A stretch of 64,000 bases of DNA from GCA-002722245 sp038154685 (GTDB lineage: Bacteria > Bacteroidota > Bacteroidia > Flavobacteriales_C > GCA-002722245): assembly GCA_038154685.1 (NCBI GenBank), contig JAYPYW010000010.1, forward strand, positions 1 to 64,000, read 5' to 3'. The position numbers were made by a program, and so were the translations under genes. The notes below the pieces were generated by a model, which was given only the letters and a program-made list of their open reading frames with translations, had not been told where the DNA came from and ran no database searches. Positions 36,921 to 45,183 of the stretch are shown piece after piece (position 1 is the first letter of the stretch; every line of letters begins with the position of its first letter).

Positions 36921-39900
36921 TTATTGTTTCAATACCTTTTCTTGTGCCATTGCTCCTAAATCGTTCTTTAAAACAAAGTGATATAGTCCTTTTGGCCAAT
37001 CGCTAGAGGATATAGTAAATTGATTGATTCCTTTATAACCAAGCACTTGACTTTCATAAACTAACTGACCTGTTTGGCTAATCACACTGAATTGGTAATT
37101 CCCTAAGTCAGGTGCAGTAAAGGATATGTTTGCTTCATTTCCAATAGGGTTAGGACTAATTGAAATTCCTAATCTTGCATTCTCCGTGTCCCCAAACTTA
37201 ATAGCCTTAAATACTTCCGAAGTTCCGTCAAAATCCACTTGAGTTAATCGATAATAGCATATATCACGGCATCCATCCATATCTATTGCAGAATAATCCG
37301 TAGGGGAACTGGAATGCCCCATTCCAGACATTACTATTATCTCTTCCCAATTATCGCCATCAGTTGATTTTTCAATAATGAAATAGTCGTTATTTACCTC
37401 AGCCAAAGTTCTCCACGATAATAGGACTTTATCTTCATATGCAGAAGCTTTGAAATACTCCAATTCAACTGGTAAAGTAAGTGAAGGGGTTGTTGAAGAG
37501 ATTGTAAAATATTTGGTTTGATTCTTTGGGAAAATTGAAGTTGAAATTCCACCAATAATGATAGATCCAACTGTAAAGGTTAATCCATCCTCGGTACTAT
37601 ATGCCGTTGCATCAGAAAAATCTCCATCATCATCTACCAACAATCTACAATCATTAATATCAAAAACTCCAGAACTATCCCATTCAACCTTAATGGAAAA
37701 GCTCTCGTCGAAATTAGTATTGGTAAGTTTCCACTCTCGTTCAAACCTACTGAAGGTACCATAAGGCATTTCAGCACTACTTGTTTCATTGGATTTAAGC
37801 CTTCCTCCATTATGTCCTAATGCGATAAATGACTCATCATTAAAAATAAATCCTGAATTTGAAGAGTTATCGGCCGCTAAACTCGAAACATATACCTTCA
37901 CTGAATCATCATCAGATTTTACTTGTTTTTGTAAAAGTCCTGTATTTACATCTTTTCCTATTACAAGAATATCATTATTATAACCCGTACTGGCTGAAGC
38001 ATCCCAATAGGTTGTTCCTCCTGTTGAAATATAATCACCTCCTGTTGATCCATCTGCATCACTTAATGCAATTCCATATTTTGAAGCCAAGTAGGTTTCT
38101 ACTTTCATTATTTCCGCATCCGAAAGTTCTTTGTTAAAAATAATAACCTCTCCAACTCTTGAGTCTGAAGACTGAGAGGACCAAGTACCCTGATTAATGT
38201 CAATACGCTCTCCTGAGGCACTATTTGTAGAGGAATAGGTAGCTAAAGCATCTCCATCTACCCTAGCATCAATAGTTCCGCCAGAGTTTTCTCTAACATA
38301 GGTAAATAAGTGAGCATCCGTAACTCCTGATGTAGTTGCAATTCCACTGTTATGAGAAGCTGGAGAACTATCCATATATAAACCATTTCGGTAACCTCCA
38401 TGATATCCCCATAGATAATTTCCTGAATGAGCATCAAATAACCTACCATCTGAATCTGAGGCCATTAGTTTAGACACAAAAAATATCGTCCAATCCGTTC
38501 CTAGTTCAGCTCCACTTGGTGCGTCAAAACCTCCAGATAATATTTCGATTGCAGGATTATAATTCCAATCTGATGTTTCTTTTGTTGGTCCAGAAACTGT
38601 TGAATACTCAAAACCATTACAACTCTGGTCAGTCCATGAAGTTCCAATGGAACTAGTACCTGCATCAGCCTTTAACCACAGTAATAATTCATCTGTAATT
38701 CCTCCAGGACCAGAGCTTGCGGTGTTTACTGTTGCTGTGACTGCCGTTCTGGACGCAGAAGTACAACCACTATTATCCGCCTCTGCATAATATATTGTAG
38801 TTGTTGAAATACTTGGCGTGGACCATAAGGCACCCGATGAACTTGACCCTAATGACGAACCTCCGGATGAAGCAGCATACCATTCAATTGAACCTGCCGA
38901 AGCAGTGGCATCTATACTTACTGTTCCAGTATTACATCTAGATCCATCATTTGAACTAGAGATCGTTGGAACCGAGTTCACTGTTGCCGTAACCCCTGTC
39001 CGAGAAGCAGATGTACACGTTCCATTATCAGCTTCCGCATAATAGGTTGTTGTTGAGGAAATACTTGGTGTTGTCCAATCTACCCCTGATGAACTTGAAC
39101 CTAATGAAGAACCACCAGATGAAGCTGCATACCATTCAATTGAACCCGAAGAAGCTGAGGCATCAATTCCTAAAGTTCCAGTTCCACATCTTGATGCTCC
39201 ATTTGAGGAAGTAATTGTAGGCAATGAATTCACAGTTGCAGTGACAGCTGTTCTTGAGGAAGATGAACACCCTGAGCTTACGGCTTCTGCGTAATAGATT
39301 GTAGTTGACGAAATACTTGGTGTTGTCCAATTCACTCCAGATGAACTTGAACCTAATGAAGAACCACCTGAAGAAGCTGCATACCATTCAATTGAACCTG
39401 AGCTTGCTGAAGCGTCAATACCTAACGTTCCTGTTCCACACCTTGATGCTCCATTTGAGGATGTAATTGTAGGTAAAGCTGTTACCGTAATTGTTCCAGT
39501 AGCTACCGCAGAACCACATGAACTTGTAGGCGTAATGGTATAGTTAAATGTTCCACTCGCTGATGGTGTTCCACTAATGGTTATTGTATTTGAGGAATAA
39601 CTCGCACTAACTCCTGAAGGTAAACCACTCGAAGAAGCTATTCCTGTCACTTGTGTTGTAGCATGAGTGATGCTCGTCATGGCTGAATTTTGACAAACTG
39701 TAGGACTGCTTGACGCTGAGCCAACAGTTCTATCAGTACAGGAAGTACACGCTCCTATATCATTAAAATCCCAAGTACCAGGTCCTGTTTTGGAACAATA
39801 ACCTTTGTGCGTATATAACCTTCCTCCTGAAGTAACGGTAGTTCCTCCATATGGAGATCCACAATGCGCTCCAGGACCAATCCACATACCGCTTGTCCAG

Positions 39901-39959
39901 GTTGTGTAGCTACTACACATTTGTGCGGTTAAGGTATTTGAAAATAGAAATAATAGCAA
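36921..39959 (-). CDS. Secreted Ig-repeat and lectin-like protein, T9SS type A cargo
   Basis: 1012 residues from a TTG at 39959. The N-terminus is a signal peptide core (MLLFLFSNTLTAQ) that lacks the usual basic start. The upstream in-frame codons encode PILS after a stop, and an ATG at 39996 lies one frame off, so the start is uncertain. A Cys-rich head (about 14-70) and a putative-Ig domain (about 90-160) come first. Three Ig_7 repeats of 83 residues follow (SSNGASRCGTGTLGIDA), then a LamG/DUF8202-like domain (about 425-640; LLLWLKADAGTSS, VGEVIIFNKELSDAE) and a type A sorting domain (ISPNPIGNEANI to EKVLKQ). A surface adhesin is likely. Confidence 0.82.
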   Translation of the reverse strand: MLLFLFSNTLTAQMCSSYTTWTSGMWIGPGAHCGSPYGGTTVTSGGRLYTHKGYCSKTGPGTWDFNDIGACTSCTDRTVGSASSSPTVCQNSAMTSITHATTQVTGIASSSGLPSGVSASYSSNTITISGTPSASGTFNYTITPTSSCGSAVATGTITVTALPTITSSNGASRCGTGTLGIDASASSGSIEWYAASSGGSSLGSSSSGVNWTTPSISSTTIYYAEAVSSGCSSSSRTAVTATVNSLPTITSSNGASRCGTGTLGIDASASSGSIEWYAASSGGSSLGSSSSGVDWTTPSISSTTTYYAEADNGTCTSASRTGVTATVNSVPTISSSNDGSRCNTGTVSIDATASAGSIEWYAASSGGSSLGSSSSGALWSTPSISTTTIYYAEADNSGCTSASRTAVTATVNTASSGPGGITDELLLWLKADAGTSSIGTSWTDQSCNGFEYSTVSGPTKETSDWNYNPAIEILSGGFDAPSGAELGTDWTIFFVSKLMASDSDGRLFDAHSGNYLWGYHGGYRNGLYMDSSPASHNSGIATTSGVTDAHLFTYVRENSGGTIDARVDGDALATYSSTNSASGERIDINQGTWSSQSSDSRVGEVIIFNKELSDAEIMKVETYLASKYGIALSDADGSTGGDYISTGGTTYWDASASTGYNNDILVIGKDVNTGLLQKQVKSDDDSVKVYVSSLAADNSSNSGFIFNDESFIALGHNGGRLKSNETSSAEMPYGTFSRFEREWKLTNTNFDESFSIKVEWDSSGVFDINDCRLLVDDDGDFSDATAYSTEDGLTFTVGSIIIGGISTSIFPKNQTKYFTISSTTPSLTLPVELEYFKASAYEDKVLLSWRTLAEVNNDYFIIEKSTDGDNWEEIIVMSGMGHSSSPTDYSAIDMDGCRDICYYRLTQVDFDGTSEVFKAIKFGDTENARLGISISPNPIGNEANISFTAPDLGNYQFSVISQTGQLVYESQVLGYKGINQFTISSSDWPKGLYHFVLKNDLGAMAQEKVLKQ
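38728..39473 (-). repeat. Three tandem ~249 bp Ig-domain repeats
   Basis: Units one and two (PTITSSNGASRCGTG...) are almost identical in protein and DNA; unit three is diverged (SSNDGSRCNTG). They are related to the 11 repeats of the adjacent giant gene, which suggests spread of one module between neighbours. Confidence 0.8.
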
Positions 39960-40201
39960 GCTTAAAATAGGCTAACTCCTTGTTATTATTTTGCATTAAA
40001 ATCATCCCCAAAAGTCTGTAGTTTGGGCAAAAATCTAACTAAGAGAAAGACAAAGGAAATACAAATCATATGTGATTTCCGTTTTTAAAACCCAAAAAAA
40101 ACTCACAATCTATTGATAAACAAACTTTTAATGTGTTTTTAAAACGTCTAAAACTAATTGATAAAGAATGTGATTTTCCTTATTAATAGGGTTATAAAAA
40201 C

Positions 40202-40228
40202 AAAAAAGGGATTAGAAAATCTAATCCC
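40202..40228 (-). terminator. Orphan minus-strand intrinsic terminator
   Basis: GGGATTAGA pairs perfectly with TCTAATCCC across three bases and, on the minus strand, is followed by TTTTTTG. The AraC gene upstream already has its own terminator, so this one must end another transcript. Confidence 0.75.
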
Positions 40229-40400
40229 TCCGCATTTCAAATGAACAATATTTTATAAAATATTCATCCACAAATCGGCACCCCTCCGATGAGCTTATGA
40301 AATATTATGACGCTCTCCCCAGAAAATGAGATTGTCTAATCAACTGTAAATTAGATTTCATTCCCCTGCGAAAATGAATCTAAATAACCCTTCTAGAAAA
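40202..40400 (-). ncRNA. Candidate structured RNA with its own terminator
   Basis: Read on the minus strand, 40322-40368 folds into a long stem-loop (CAG/CTG, AATGA/TCATT and TCTAAT/ATTAGA around TTACAGTTG). ATCGG-AGGGGTG-CCGAT follows at 40274-40290, then an 18 bp palindrome AATATTTTATAAAATATT (40247-40264). Half of the palindrome can instead pair with 40295-40306 (AATATTTCATAA), giving two exclusive folds. The end is a nine-pair terminator with a T-tract. Four G-rich segments (AGGGGA, TGGGGAGAG, GGAGGGG, GGAGGG) sit in loops or near them. It could be an sRNA, or an attenuating leader for the gene that starts near 39960. I do not recognise a known Rfam family. Confidence 0.45.
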
Positions 40401-40622
40401 CAGTTGAATAAAAAATGTTCAAATGAATAGCATACATTTGAGAGGGCTAAACTACGGCCAAATTACATCTACCGTAATTCATTTCTAGAATAATGTAATG
40501 CAAAAAATTACACTTCTTAATTCCTTTTATTTCGCACAATTTAAATGCACAAATTCACTAAATGATATAGTAAGATTGGTTTTAAAGAACGGTTTAGTTG
40601 TCAGGTTTTAAAAAAACAAAAA

Positions 40623-40652
40623 TCTGGATCAGCTTAGGCCAACTGATCCAGA
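40623..40652 (-). terminator. Terminator of the AraC-family gene
   Basis: TCTGGATCAG pairs perfectly with CTGATCCAGA across ten bases. On the minus strand it is followed by TTTTTGTTTTTTT. It starts 30 bases after the stop codon. Confidence 0.85.
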
Positions 40653-40681
40653 TAATAGTTAAGGTAAAGTTTCCAGATATC

Positions 40682-41182
40682 TTAATGCTCTGAAAATGTT
40701 TCTTTTGGTAATTTATTTCTGTACTCCGTTGGAGTAACATTTAAATACTGTTTAAAAACTCTAGTAAAGTGATTGGAACTTCCATATCCAACCATGTAAG
40801 CAATTTCTTTTAACGATAATTCATGAATGCCAATTAATCGTTTTGCTTCTTCGAGTCTTATATTATTCAGATATTGTTTAAAAGATAATCCGTATTCATC
40901 TTGTAAAAACTTAGATACAGATTTTTCGTTTTTCGCAACTTCTTGTGCAACACTTGTAAGTGACAAGTTAGAATCAGTATAATCCTTACCGATAATAGCA
41001 ATCAAATTAATTTTCCAATTTGTTCTGTCCAAAGAATCTAAATTGATACTCTCATAATAGATGGTTACATTTTGTTTTGATTCTTTTGGGTAAATTCTAA
41101 CGTTTGATTCTTTAGGCTTCAAATTTTCTAGGTCATATAATAGGTTATTAAATTTGTTGATGGTGGGGGTTAAGGTTTTCAT
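40682..41182 (-). CDS. Short AraC-family transcriptional regulator
   Basis: 166 residues. The C-terminal 100 residues are the two-helix-turn-helix AraC DNA-binding domain: LTSVAQEVAKNEKSVSKFLQDE for the first and LSLKEIAYMVGYGSSNHFTRVF for the second, ending LNVTPTEYRNK. The N-terminal 65 residues are too short for a usual effector domain, so ligand sensing is unclear. It is divergent from the PorP/SprF-like gene at 41346 and shares a 155-base intergenic region that contains an inverted repeat, so it probably controls that locus and perhaps itself. Confidence 0.88.
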   Translation of the reverse strand: MKTLTPTINKFNNLLYDLENLKPKESNVRIYPKESKQNVTIYYESINLDSLDRTNWKINLIAIIGKDYTDSNLSLTSVAQEVAKNEKSVSKFLQDEYGLSFKQYLNNIRLEEAKRLIGIHELSLKEIAYMVGYGSSNHFTRVFKQYLNVTPTEYRNKLPKETFSEH

Positions 41183-41188
41183 ATTATA

Positions 41189-41261
41189 ATCACTTAAGGG
41201 TTAAGATTTTTCGTTTTCACACCCTTACTACAAGATCATTTTAATAAGTAACCCTTGTGAT
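41189..41261. promoter_or_regulatory. Inverted-repeat operator between AraC and PorP-like genes
   Basis: ATCACTTAAGGGTTA (41189-41203) and TAACCCTTGTGAT (41249-41261) are an inverted repeat that matches over 13 bases with a two-base insertion in one arm. They flank the divergent promoter region. The half-site AAGGG(G)TTACTT also occurs at 46289-46300, GGTTACTTTTTAA at 45150-45162, and the same sequence in reverse at 13724. Confidence 0.5.
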
Positions 41262-41345
41262 AAAAAAAAATGAACCTATTTTTTGATAAACAACGTAAAC
41301 AACTTGCTGAAACAACCGTAAACACTGGGTTTATGGATGTTTTTT

Positions 41346-42257
41346 ATGAGGAAAATAATTTACATATTGTTAATTTTTTTGGGAGTTTTTATGAGTTCTC
41401 ATGCTCAAAACACTATTTATAAGCTTCCTACTTATTTTGGGCAATTTTACAACGATCCCTTTTTGAATTCAGAAAATCTGTTTGATGAGAAAAAAGGATT
41501 CGCCAATATTGGACACCGCAGAAATAGCAACAATTTTGGGAATGTAAATACTTCCTTCGCTGCATTACAATATAAATTAGGGCAAGAACAAAATGGCGCC
41601 TTTAATGAGGTAGGATTACATTTTTATAATGATAATGAAGGCCCTTTATTAAATACCACAAGAGCATACTTAAACTACACTCGAAACATTCCGCTAAACG
41701 AGAATTTTAATTTTGCTGGAGGAGTTTCCTTTGGGCTGTATAATTATGCTATTAAATCTGATGGAACCAATGAGGGAAATTCGGAAATTACATTCGATGG
41801 AAGTGCGGTTGTAAAACTTTACAGTCGTAAAACTGCTTATTCATTTATTATTAACCAAGCTTACAACTCCTCCATCCAGCCTTTTTTAGAAAAAAGAGTT
41901 CTGATTCGGAATATAAACTTGTTTTGGAACAGAGAATTTGTAATTAACGAAAATTTTAAAAGCTTAAACAATGTTATTATTAGGTGGAGTAAAGACGACC
42001 CCACAAATCCTCTAACTGGATTTCAATTAGCTTTAAACTCTCAATTACTTATTGCTAATATCGTAATTGTTGGAGCTACAATTATTCCTAAAACTGGTAA
42101 CTATTACAGTTTAGGAATGAATGAAATTCCAGGCCTTGGTTCAAAATTAGGTTTCGAAATTTCCTATTTAACGCCTAGCGAAAGGGGAGTGACTACCAAT
42201 TTTAATCAATTTGAAATAACACTTAATTATACGTTTAAAGAAGGCACCAAAGAATAA
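41346..42257 (+). CDS. PorP/SprF-like T9SS outer-membrane protein (copy 1)
   Basis: 303 residues from the ATG at 41346, which gives the signal peptide MRKIIYILLIFLGVFMSSHAQ; the frame also opens at an ATG at 41337. The PorP/SprF pattern is YFGQFYNDPFLNSENL, IGHRRNSNNFG, EVGLHFYNDNEGPL, RAYLNYTRNIPLN and FAGGVSFGLYNYAI, then alternating barrel strands to the end. In Flavobacterium johnsoniae SprF-type proteins are needed for secretion of specific type B cargo such as SprB. Here small type B cargo genes follow directly, which supports that role. It is 60-65% similar by eye to copy 2 at 44253. Confidence 0.8.
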   Translation: MRKIIYILLIFLGVFMSSHAQNTIYKLPTYFGQFYNDPFLNSENLFDEKKGFANIGHRRNSNNFGNVNTSFAALQYKLGQEQNGAFNEVGLHFYNDNEGPLLNTTRAYLNYTRNIPLNENFNFAGGVSFGLYNYAIKSDGTNEGNSEITFDGSAVVKLYSRKTAYSFIINQAYNSSIQPFLEKRVLIRNINLFWNREFVINENFKSLNNVIIRWSKDDPTNPLTGFQLALNSQLLIANIVIVGATIIPKTGNYYSLGMNEIPGLGSKLGFEISYLTPSERGVTTNFNQFEITLNYTFKEGTKE

Positions 42258-42400
42258 TTGTTAATGCAATAAAGGCAACCAAACATTTACACAAATATCA
42301 TTATGAAAAATGCATGTTTTACTAATATTATCCAATTGCTTAATTGGGTGAAAAAGCTGGACGATTATTTATTTAATAGCTAATTTGCAACGAAATCAGA

Positions 42401-42956
42401 ATGGGAATTAAACAATTTATATACTCGCTAATTTTATTAGTTACCTTTTCAGTAACCAATAACCTAAATGGACAGAGTTGTGTTGATTTTTCCACCTTTC
42501 CTAACCCAGTTGCTTTTTACAACTCTTTTACTGAATATCCAGCAGGAAGTGTATTACATGATTTTGATGGTGTAAAAGTGAAAAACTTCAATGATGTTTT
42601 ACACCCCACTAATCCCACTATTTTAGATTCTATATATGATCAAGGAGATCCTTATGGGTATGCTTTATTCTTTAAAGGAAGGTTAACCTTTGACTTTTCC
42701 GATTACCCAGAAGAATGCAAAAGTTTGTACTTATTTGTTAATACTGATTCTATTTTTATTGATTCATATCTATATTACCTACCCGATGGATGTAAAGACC
42801 AGTTCAAAAATATTTGATCGAAACGGTAGTTTAATTTTTGAGGCCGCGCAAGAAATGCAATGGACGGGAACTGGAGTTAACAATCTTTTACTTCCAACAG
42901 TTTTGTATACTGTTCTGCATGAAAACGCTACATTTCAAATTACCCTCGTAAGGTAA
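42401..42956 (+). pseudogene. Small type B cargo gene broken by an internal deletion
   Basis: The first frame (42401-42817) encodes a signal peptide and the first 125 residues of the family seen in the next three cargo genes (AVFYNSFTEYPAGSVLHDF-like start, TDSIFIDSYLYYLP). It then runs into KDQFKNI and a stop. The matching C-terminus (SKIFDRNGSLIFE, QWTGTG, TLVR-like end ITLVR) continues in another frame to 42956. Compared with the 349-351 residue paralogues about 165 residues (500 bp) of the middle are missing and the frame is shifted. Confidence 0.8.
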
Positions 42957-43096
42957 TATTTTCTCAATAAAGTTAAATGGCTCAACATTAAAAATTAGCT
43001 AAAGATATTCTCAGAAGCGAGGCAACCATTTACATATTTTAATGTTTATAGAATGGACTCGTTTTAATTTTATGCCTAACTTGCACCTCTATAACG

Positions 43097-44152
43097 ATGA
43101 GAGTTAAACACTTCATAGCCTTTAAACTGTTAGTTCTTTTAATGATACTAACAAAAATTGGTAATTCTCAGGAATGCCCAGATTTATTATCTGTTGAGCC
43201 TGTTACTCAATTTAACAATCCAACTTTATATCCTGCTGGAAGCTTACTTCATGATTTTGGAACCGTTAAATTATACAATGTAAATGCAAGTGATCATCCA
43301 ACAGAACCTACAGTTTTAGACTCAGTAAGAGTTGGTTACGATCCAGACGTTGCGCCATATCACTTATATTTTAAAGGCAAAATAACATTAGATGTTTCCG
43401 ATTTTCCAAGTGAATGTAAATACGTTAGATATTCGTTTGCTGCTGGAGATTCAATTTACGTAGATGGGAATGAATTCAAATGGACAGGATTGGCCTCTTT
43501 ACCTCATTTAATTGGTGACAGTATTCGTATAGAAGGTACCGACGGCGTGGGATTGGCAGTTGTTGGAAAATTTTCTACTATTTCGTTTTCAAGTGTACCA
43601 TTTACTCCTTACGCCAGACTAGACGCTTTTTGCGTTGAAGAATGCCCTGATACCTCCAACTGTTCCATCGATTTTGATTTTGATGTTAATGATAGTATTA
43701 TCAACCTTAATAACTTATCAGCTTTAAATCCAGATAATACTGATTTATTTAGTTGGACTTTCCCAAAAGGGGGTATGAGTATGGACGAAAATCCAACGCA
43801 TACAATCTCTGAAAATGGTACTCATAATATTTGTTTAAACGTAGTAAAATCAACTTGTTTGTTCAGTAACACAACAATGGCTAAATGCCAGGACGTGGAA
43901 ATTGATATTTACGATCCAAACTTCATTGAAGAAAACGATCACTACACGTTAACTCCCAATGATGACGGAATTCAGGACTTCGTTGATTTAAAAGCTGGTT
44001 CGAAAGTTTTTGATAGAAATGGAAGCCTCATTATAGAAATACCTGAAAATAAACAATGGACAGGAACGGGTATTAATGATCTTTTATTACCCACTGGACT
44101 GTACACTATTCTGCACAATGGTAGCACTTTCCAAGTAACCCTTATTAGGTAA
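43097..44152 (+). CDS. Small T9SS type B cargo protein (paralogue 1)
   Basis: 351 residues with a signal peptide (FKLLVLLMILTKIGNSQ). The N-terminal beta domain (about 20-180; PAGSLLHDFGTVKLYN, PTVLDSVRVGYD, ITLDVSDFPSECKYV) is shared with three neighbours. A PKD-like segment follows (FSWTFPKGGMSMDENPTH). The end is a short type B sorting domain: HYTLTPNDDGIQDFVDL, KVFDRNGSLI, QWTGTG, LPTGLYT, VTLIR. Usual type B domains read NRWG where this one reads DRNG. It lies between the two PorP/SprF copies and is probably their cargo. Its role outside the cell is unknown. Confidence 0.8.
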   Translation: MRVKHFIAFKLLVLLMILTKIGNSQECPDLLSVEPVTQFNNPTLYPAGSLLHDFGTVKLYNVNASDHPTEPTVLDSVRVGYDPDVAPYHLYFKGKITLDVSDFPSECKYVRYSFAAGDSIYVDGNEFKWTGLASLPHLIGDSIRIEGTDGVGLAVVGKFSTISFSSVPFTPYARLDAFCVEECPDTSNCSIDFDFDVNDSIINLNNLSALNPDNTDLFSWTFPKGGMSMDENPTHTISENGTHNICLNVVKSTCLFSNTTMAKCQDVEIDIYDPNFIEENDHYTLTPNDDGIQDFVDLKAGSKVFDRNGSLIIEIPENKQWTGTGINDLLLPTGLYTILHNGSTFQVTLIR

Positions 44153-44252
44153 AATTCTCGCTTTTTAATAGAAAAAAGTTATTCCTATTTTGAATTACAT
44201 TTAGGATAAAATGTATTTAATGGCTAATATTATGTTTTCTAACCTGTGCTGA

Positions 44253-45143
44253 ATGGTTTTAAGAGTAATTTGTCTTTTGTTTCTTTTAGGGATTTCCAAA
44301 ATCTCCATAGGGCAAAATACTCAGTATAAGCTACCTGTTTATTTCGGACAATTTTACAACGATCCGTTTTTAAATCCTAGTAATTTTAATGAAGACCAAA
44401 AAGGTTTTGCCACCATTGGCCATCGCAGAAATAGCAATAATTTTGGTGGTGTTAATACTTCGTTTGCTGCAGCTCAATTTAAATTAGGAGAAGCAGAAAA
44501 AGAAGCTTTCAACGAGGTTGGATTACAGTTTTTTAGCGATAATGAAGGTCCGTTACTTACCACAAGTAGAGGTTATTTAAACTATGCTCGTCACCTTAAA
44601 TTAAACGAGGCATTTAAAATTGCGGGAGGTTTATCATTTGGATTTTACAATTTCGCTTTAAAATCCGACGGAACAAACGATCAAGTTTCTAAAGCCACTT
44701 TTGATGGTAGCATGTTACTCAAAATGTATAACGATGTAACCTCCTATCAGCTTATAATTAATCAACTTTATAACTCTTCCATTCAACCTTTTGTAGAAAA
44801 AACGGTTTTAATTCGAAACATCAATTTGTTTTGGAACCGTAAATTTAAAATCACTGAGGATTTTAAAAGTAAGAACAACGTTATCATGCGATGGAGTAGA
44901 GAAACTCTTCTGCCTCAATCGGGTTTAAACTTTGCTTTAAATAGTAAAGTAGTATACAAAAAGCTCGTCCTCGTTGGAATAACTTATCAGTATAAAACTG
45001 GAAATTACTTTAGTTTAGGTGTTGAGGAAATACCTGGAATTTCATCAAAATTTGGATTTGAATTAGCTTATCTGGTTCCATCTACATCCAGCATAACAAC
45101 AAATTTGAATCAGTTTGAAGTGGTTATGAATTATAAATTTTAA
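44253..45143 (+). CDS. PorP/SprF-like T9SS outer-membrane protein (copy 2)
   Basis: 296 residues, signal peptide MVLRVICLLFLLGISKISIGQ. It has the same family blocks as copy 1 (YFGQFYNDPFLNPSNF, IGHRRNSNNFGGVNTSFAA, EVGLQFFSDNEGPLL, RGYLNYARHLKLN). Copies 1 and 2 plus their cargo genes look like a tandem duplication. Two small type B cargo genes and the sigma/anti-sigma pair follow in the same direction with short gaps, which suggests one operon. Confidence 0.8.
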   Translation: MVLRVICLLFLLGISKISIGQNTQYKLPVYFGQFYNDPFLNPSNFNEDQKGFATIGHRRNSNNFGGVNTSFAAAQFKLGEAEKEAFNEVGLQFFSDNEGPLLTTSRGYLNYARHLKLNEAFKIAGGLSFGFYNFALKSDGTNDQVSKATFDGSMLLKMYNDVTSYQLIINQLYNSSIQPFVEKTVLIRNINLFWNRKFKITEDFKSKNNVIMRWSRETLLPQSGLNFALNSKVVYKKLVLVGITYQYKTGNYFSLGVEEIPGISSKFGFELAYLVPSTSSITTNLNQFEVVMNYKF

Positions 45144-45149
45144 TACGGA

Positions 45150-45162
45150 GGTTACTTTTTAA
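45150..45162 (+). promoter_or_regulatory. GGTTACTTTTTAA motif before cargo paralogue 2
   Basis: GGTTACTTTTTAA at 45150-45162 is identical to 46292-46304, ahead of the next cargo gene. Both match the AraC/PorP intergenic half-site. It lies seven bases after the PorP-like stop. Confidence 0.4.
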
Positions 45163-45183
45163 TTTCTTAATTGTAGTAAATCT

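Larger units (their letters stand above)
39960..40681. other. 722 bp intergenic region with RNA-like structures
   Basis: No ORF of note. It holds the leader of the 1012-residue gene, a minus-strand terminator at 40208-40228, a highly structured stretch at about 40247-40370, and the AraC terminator at 40623-40652. TACATTTG at 40433-40440 matches TAnnTTTG on the plus strand but has no gene after it. Confidence 0.6.

Noticed and set aside
42303..42383. 26-codon ORF before the broken cargo gene
   Set aside because: It lies in the duplicated leader region and is not kept in the parallel leader of the next cargo gene.
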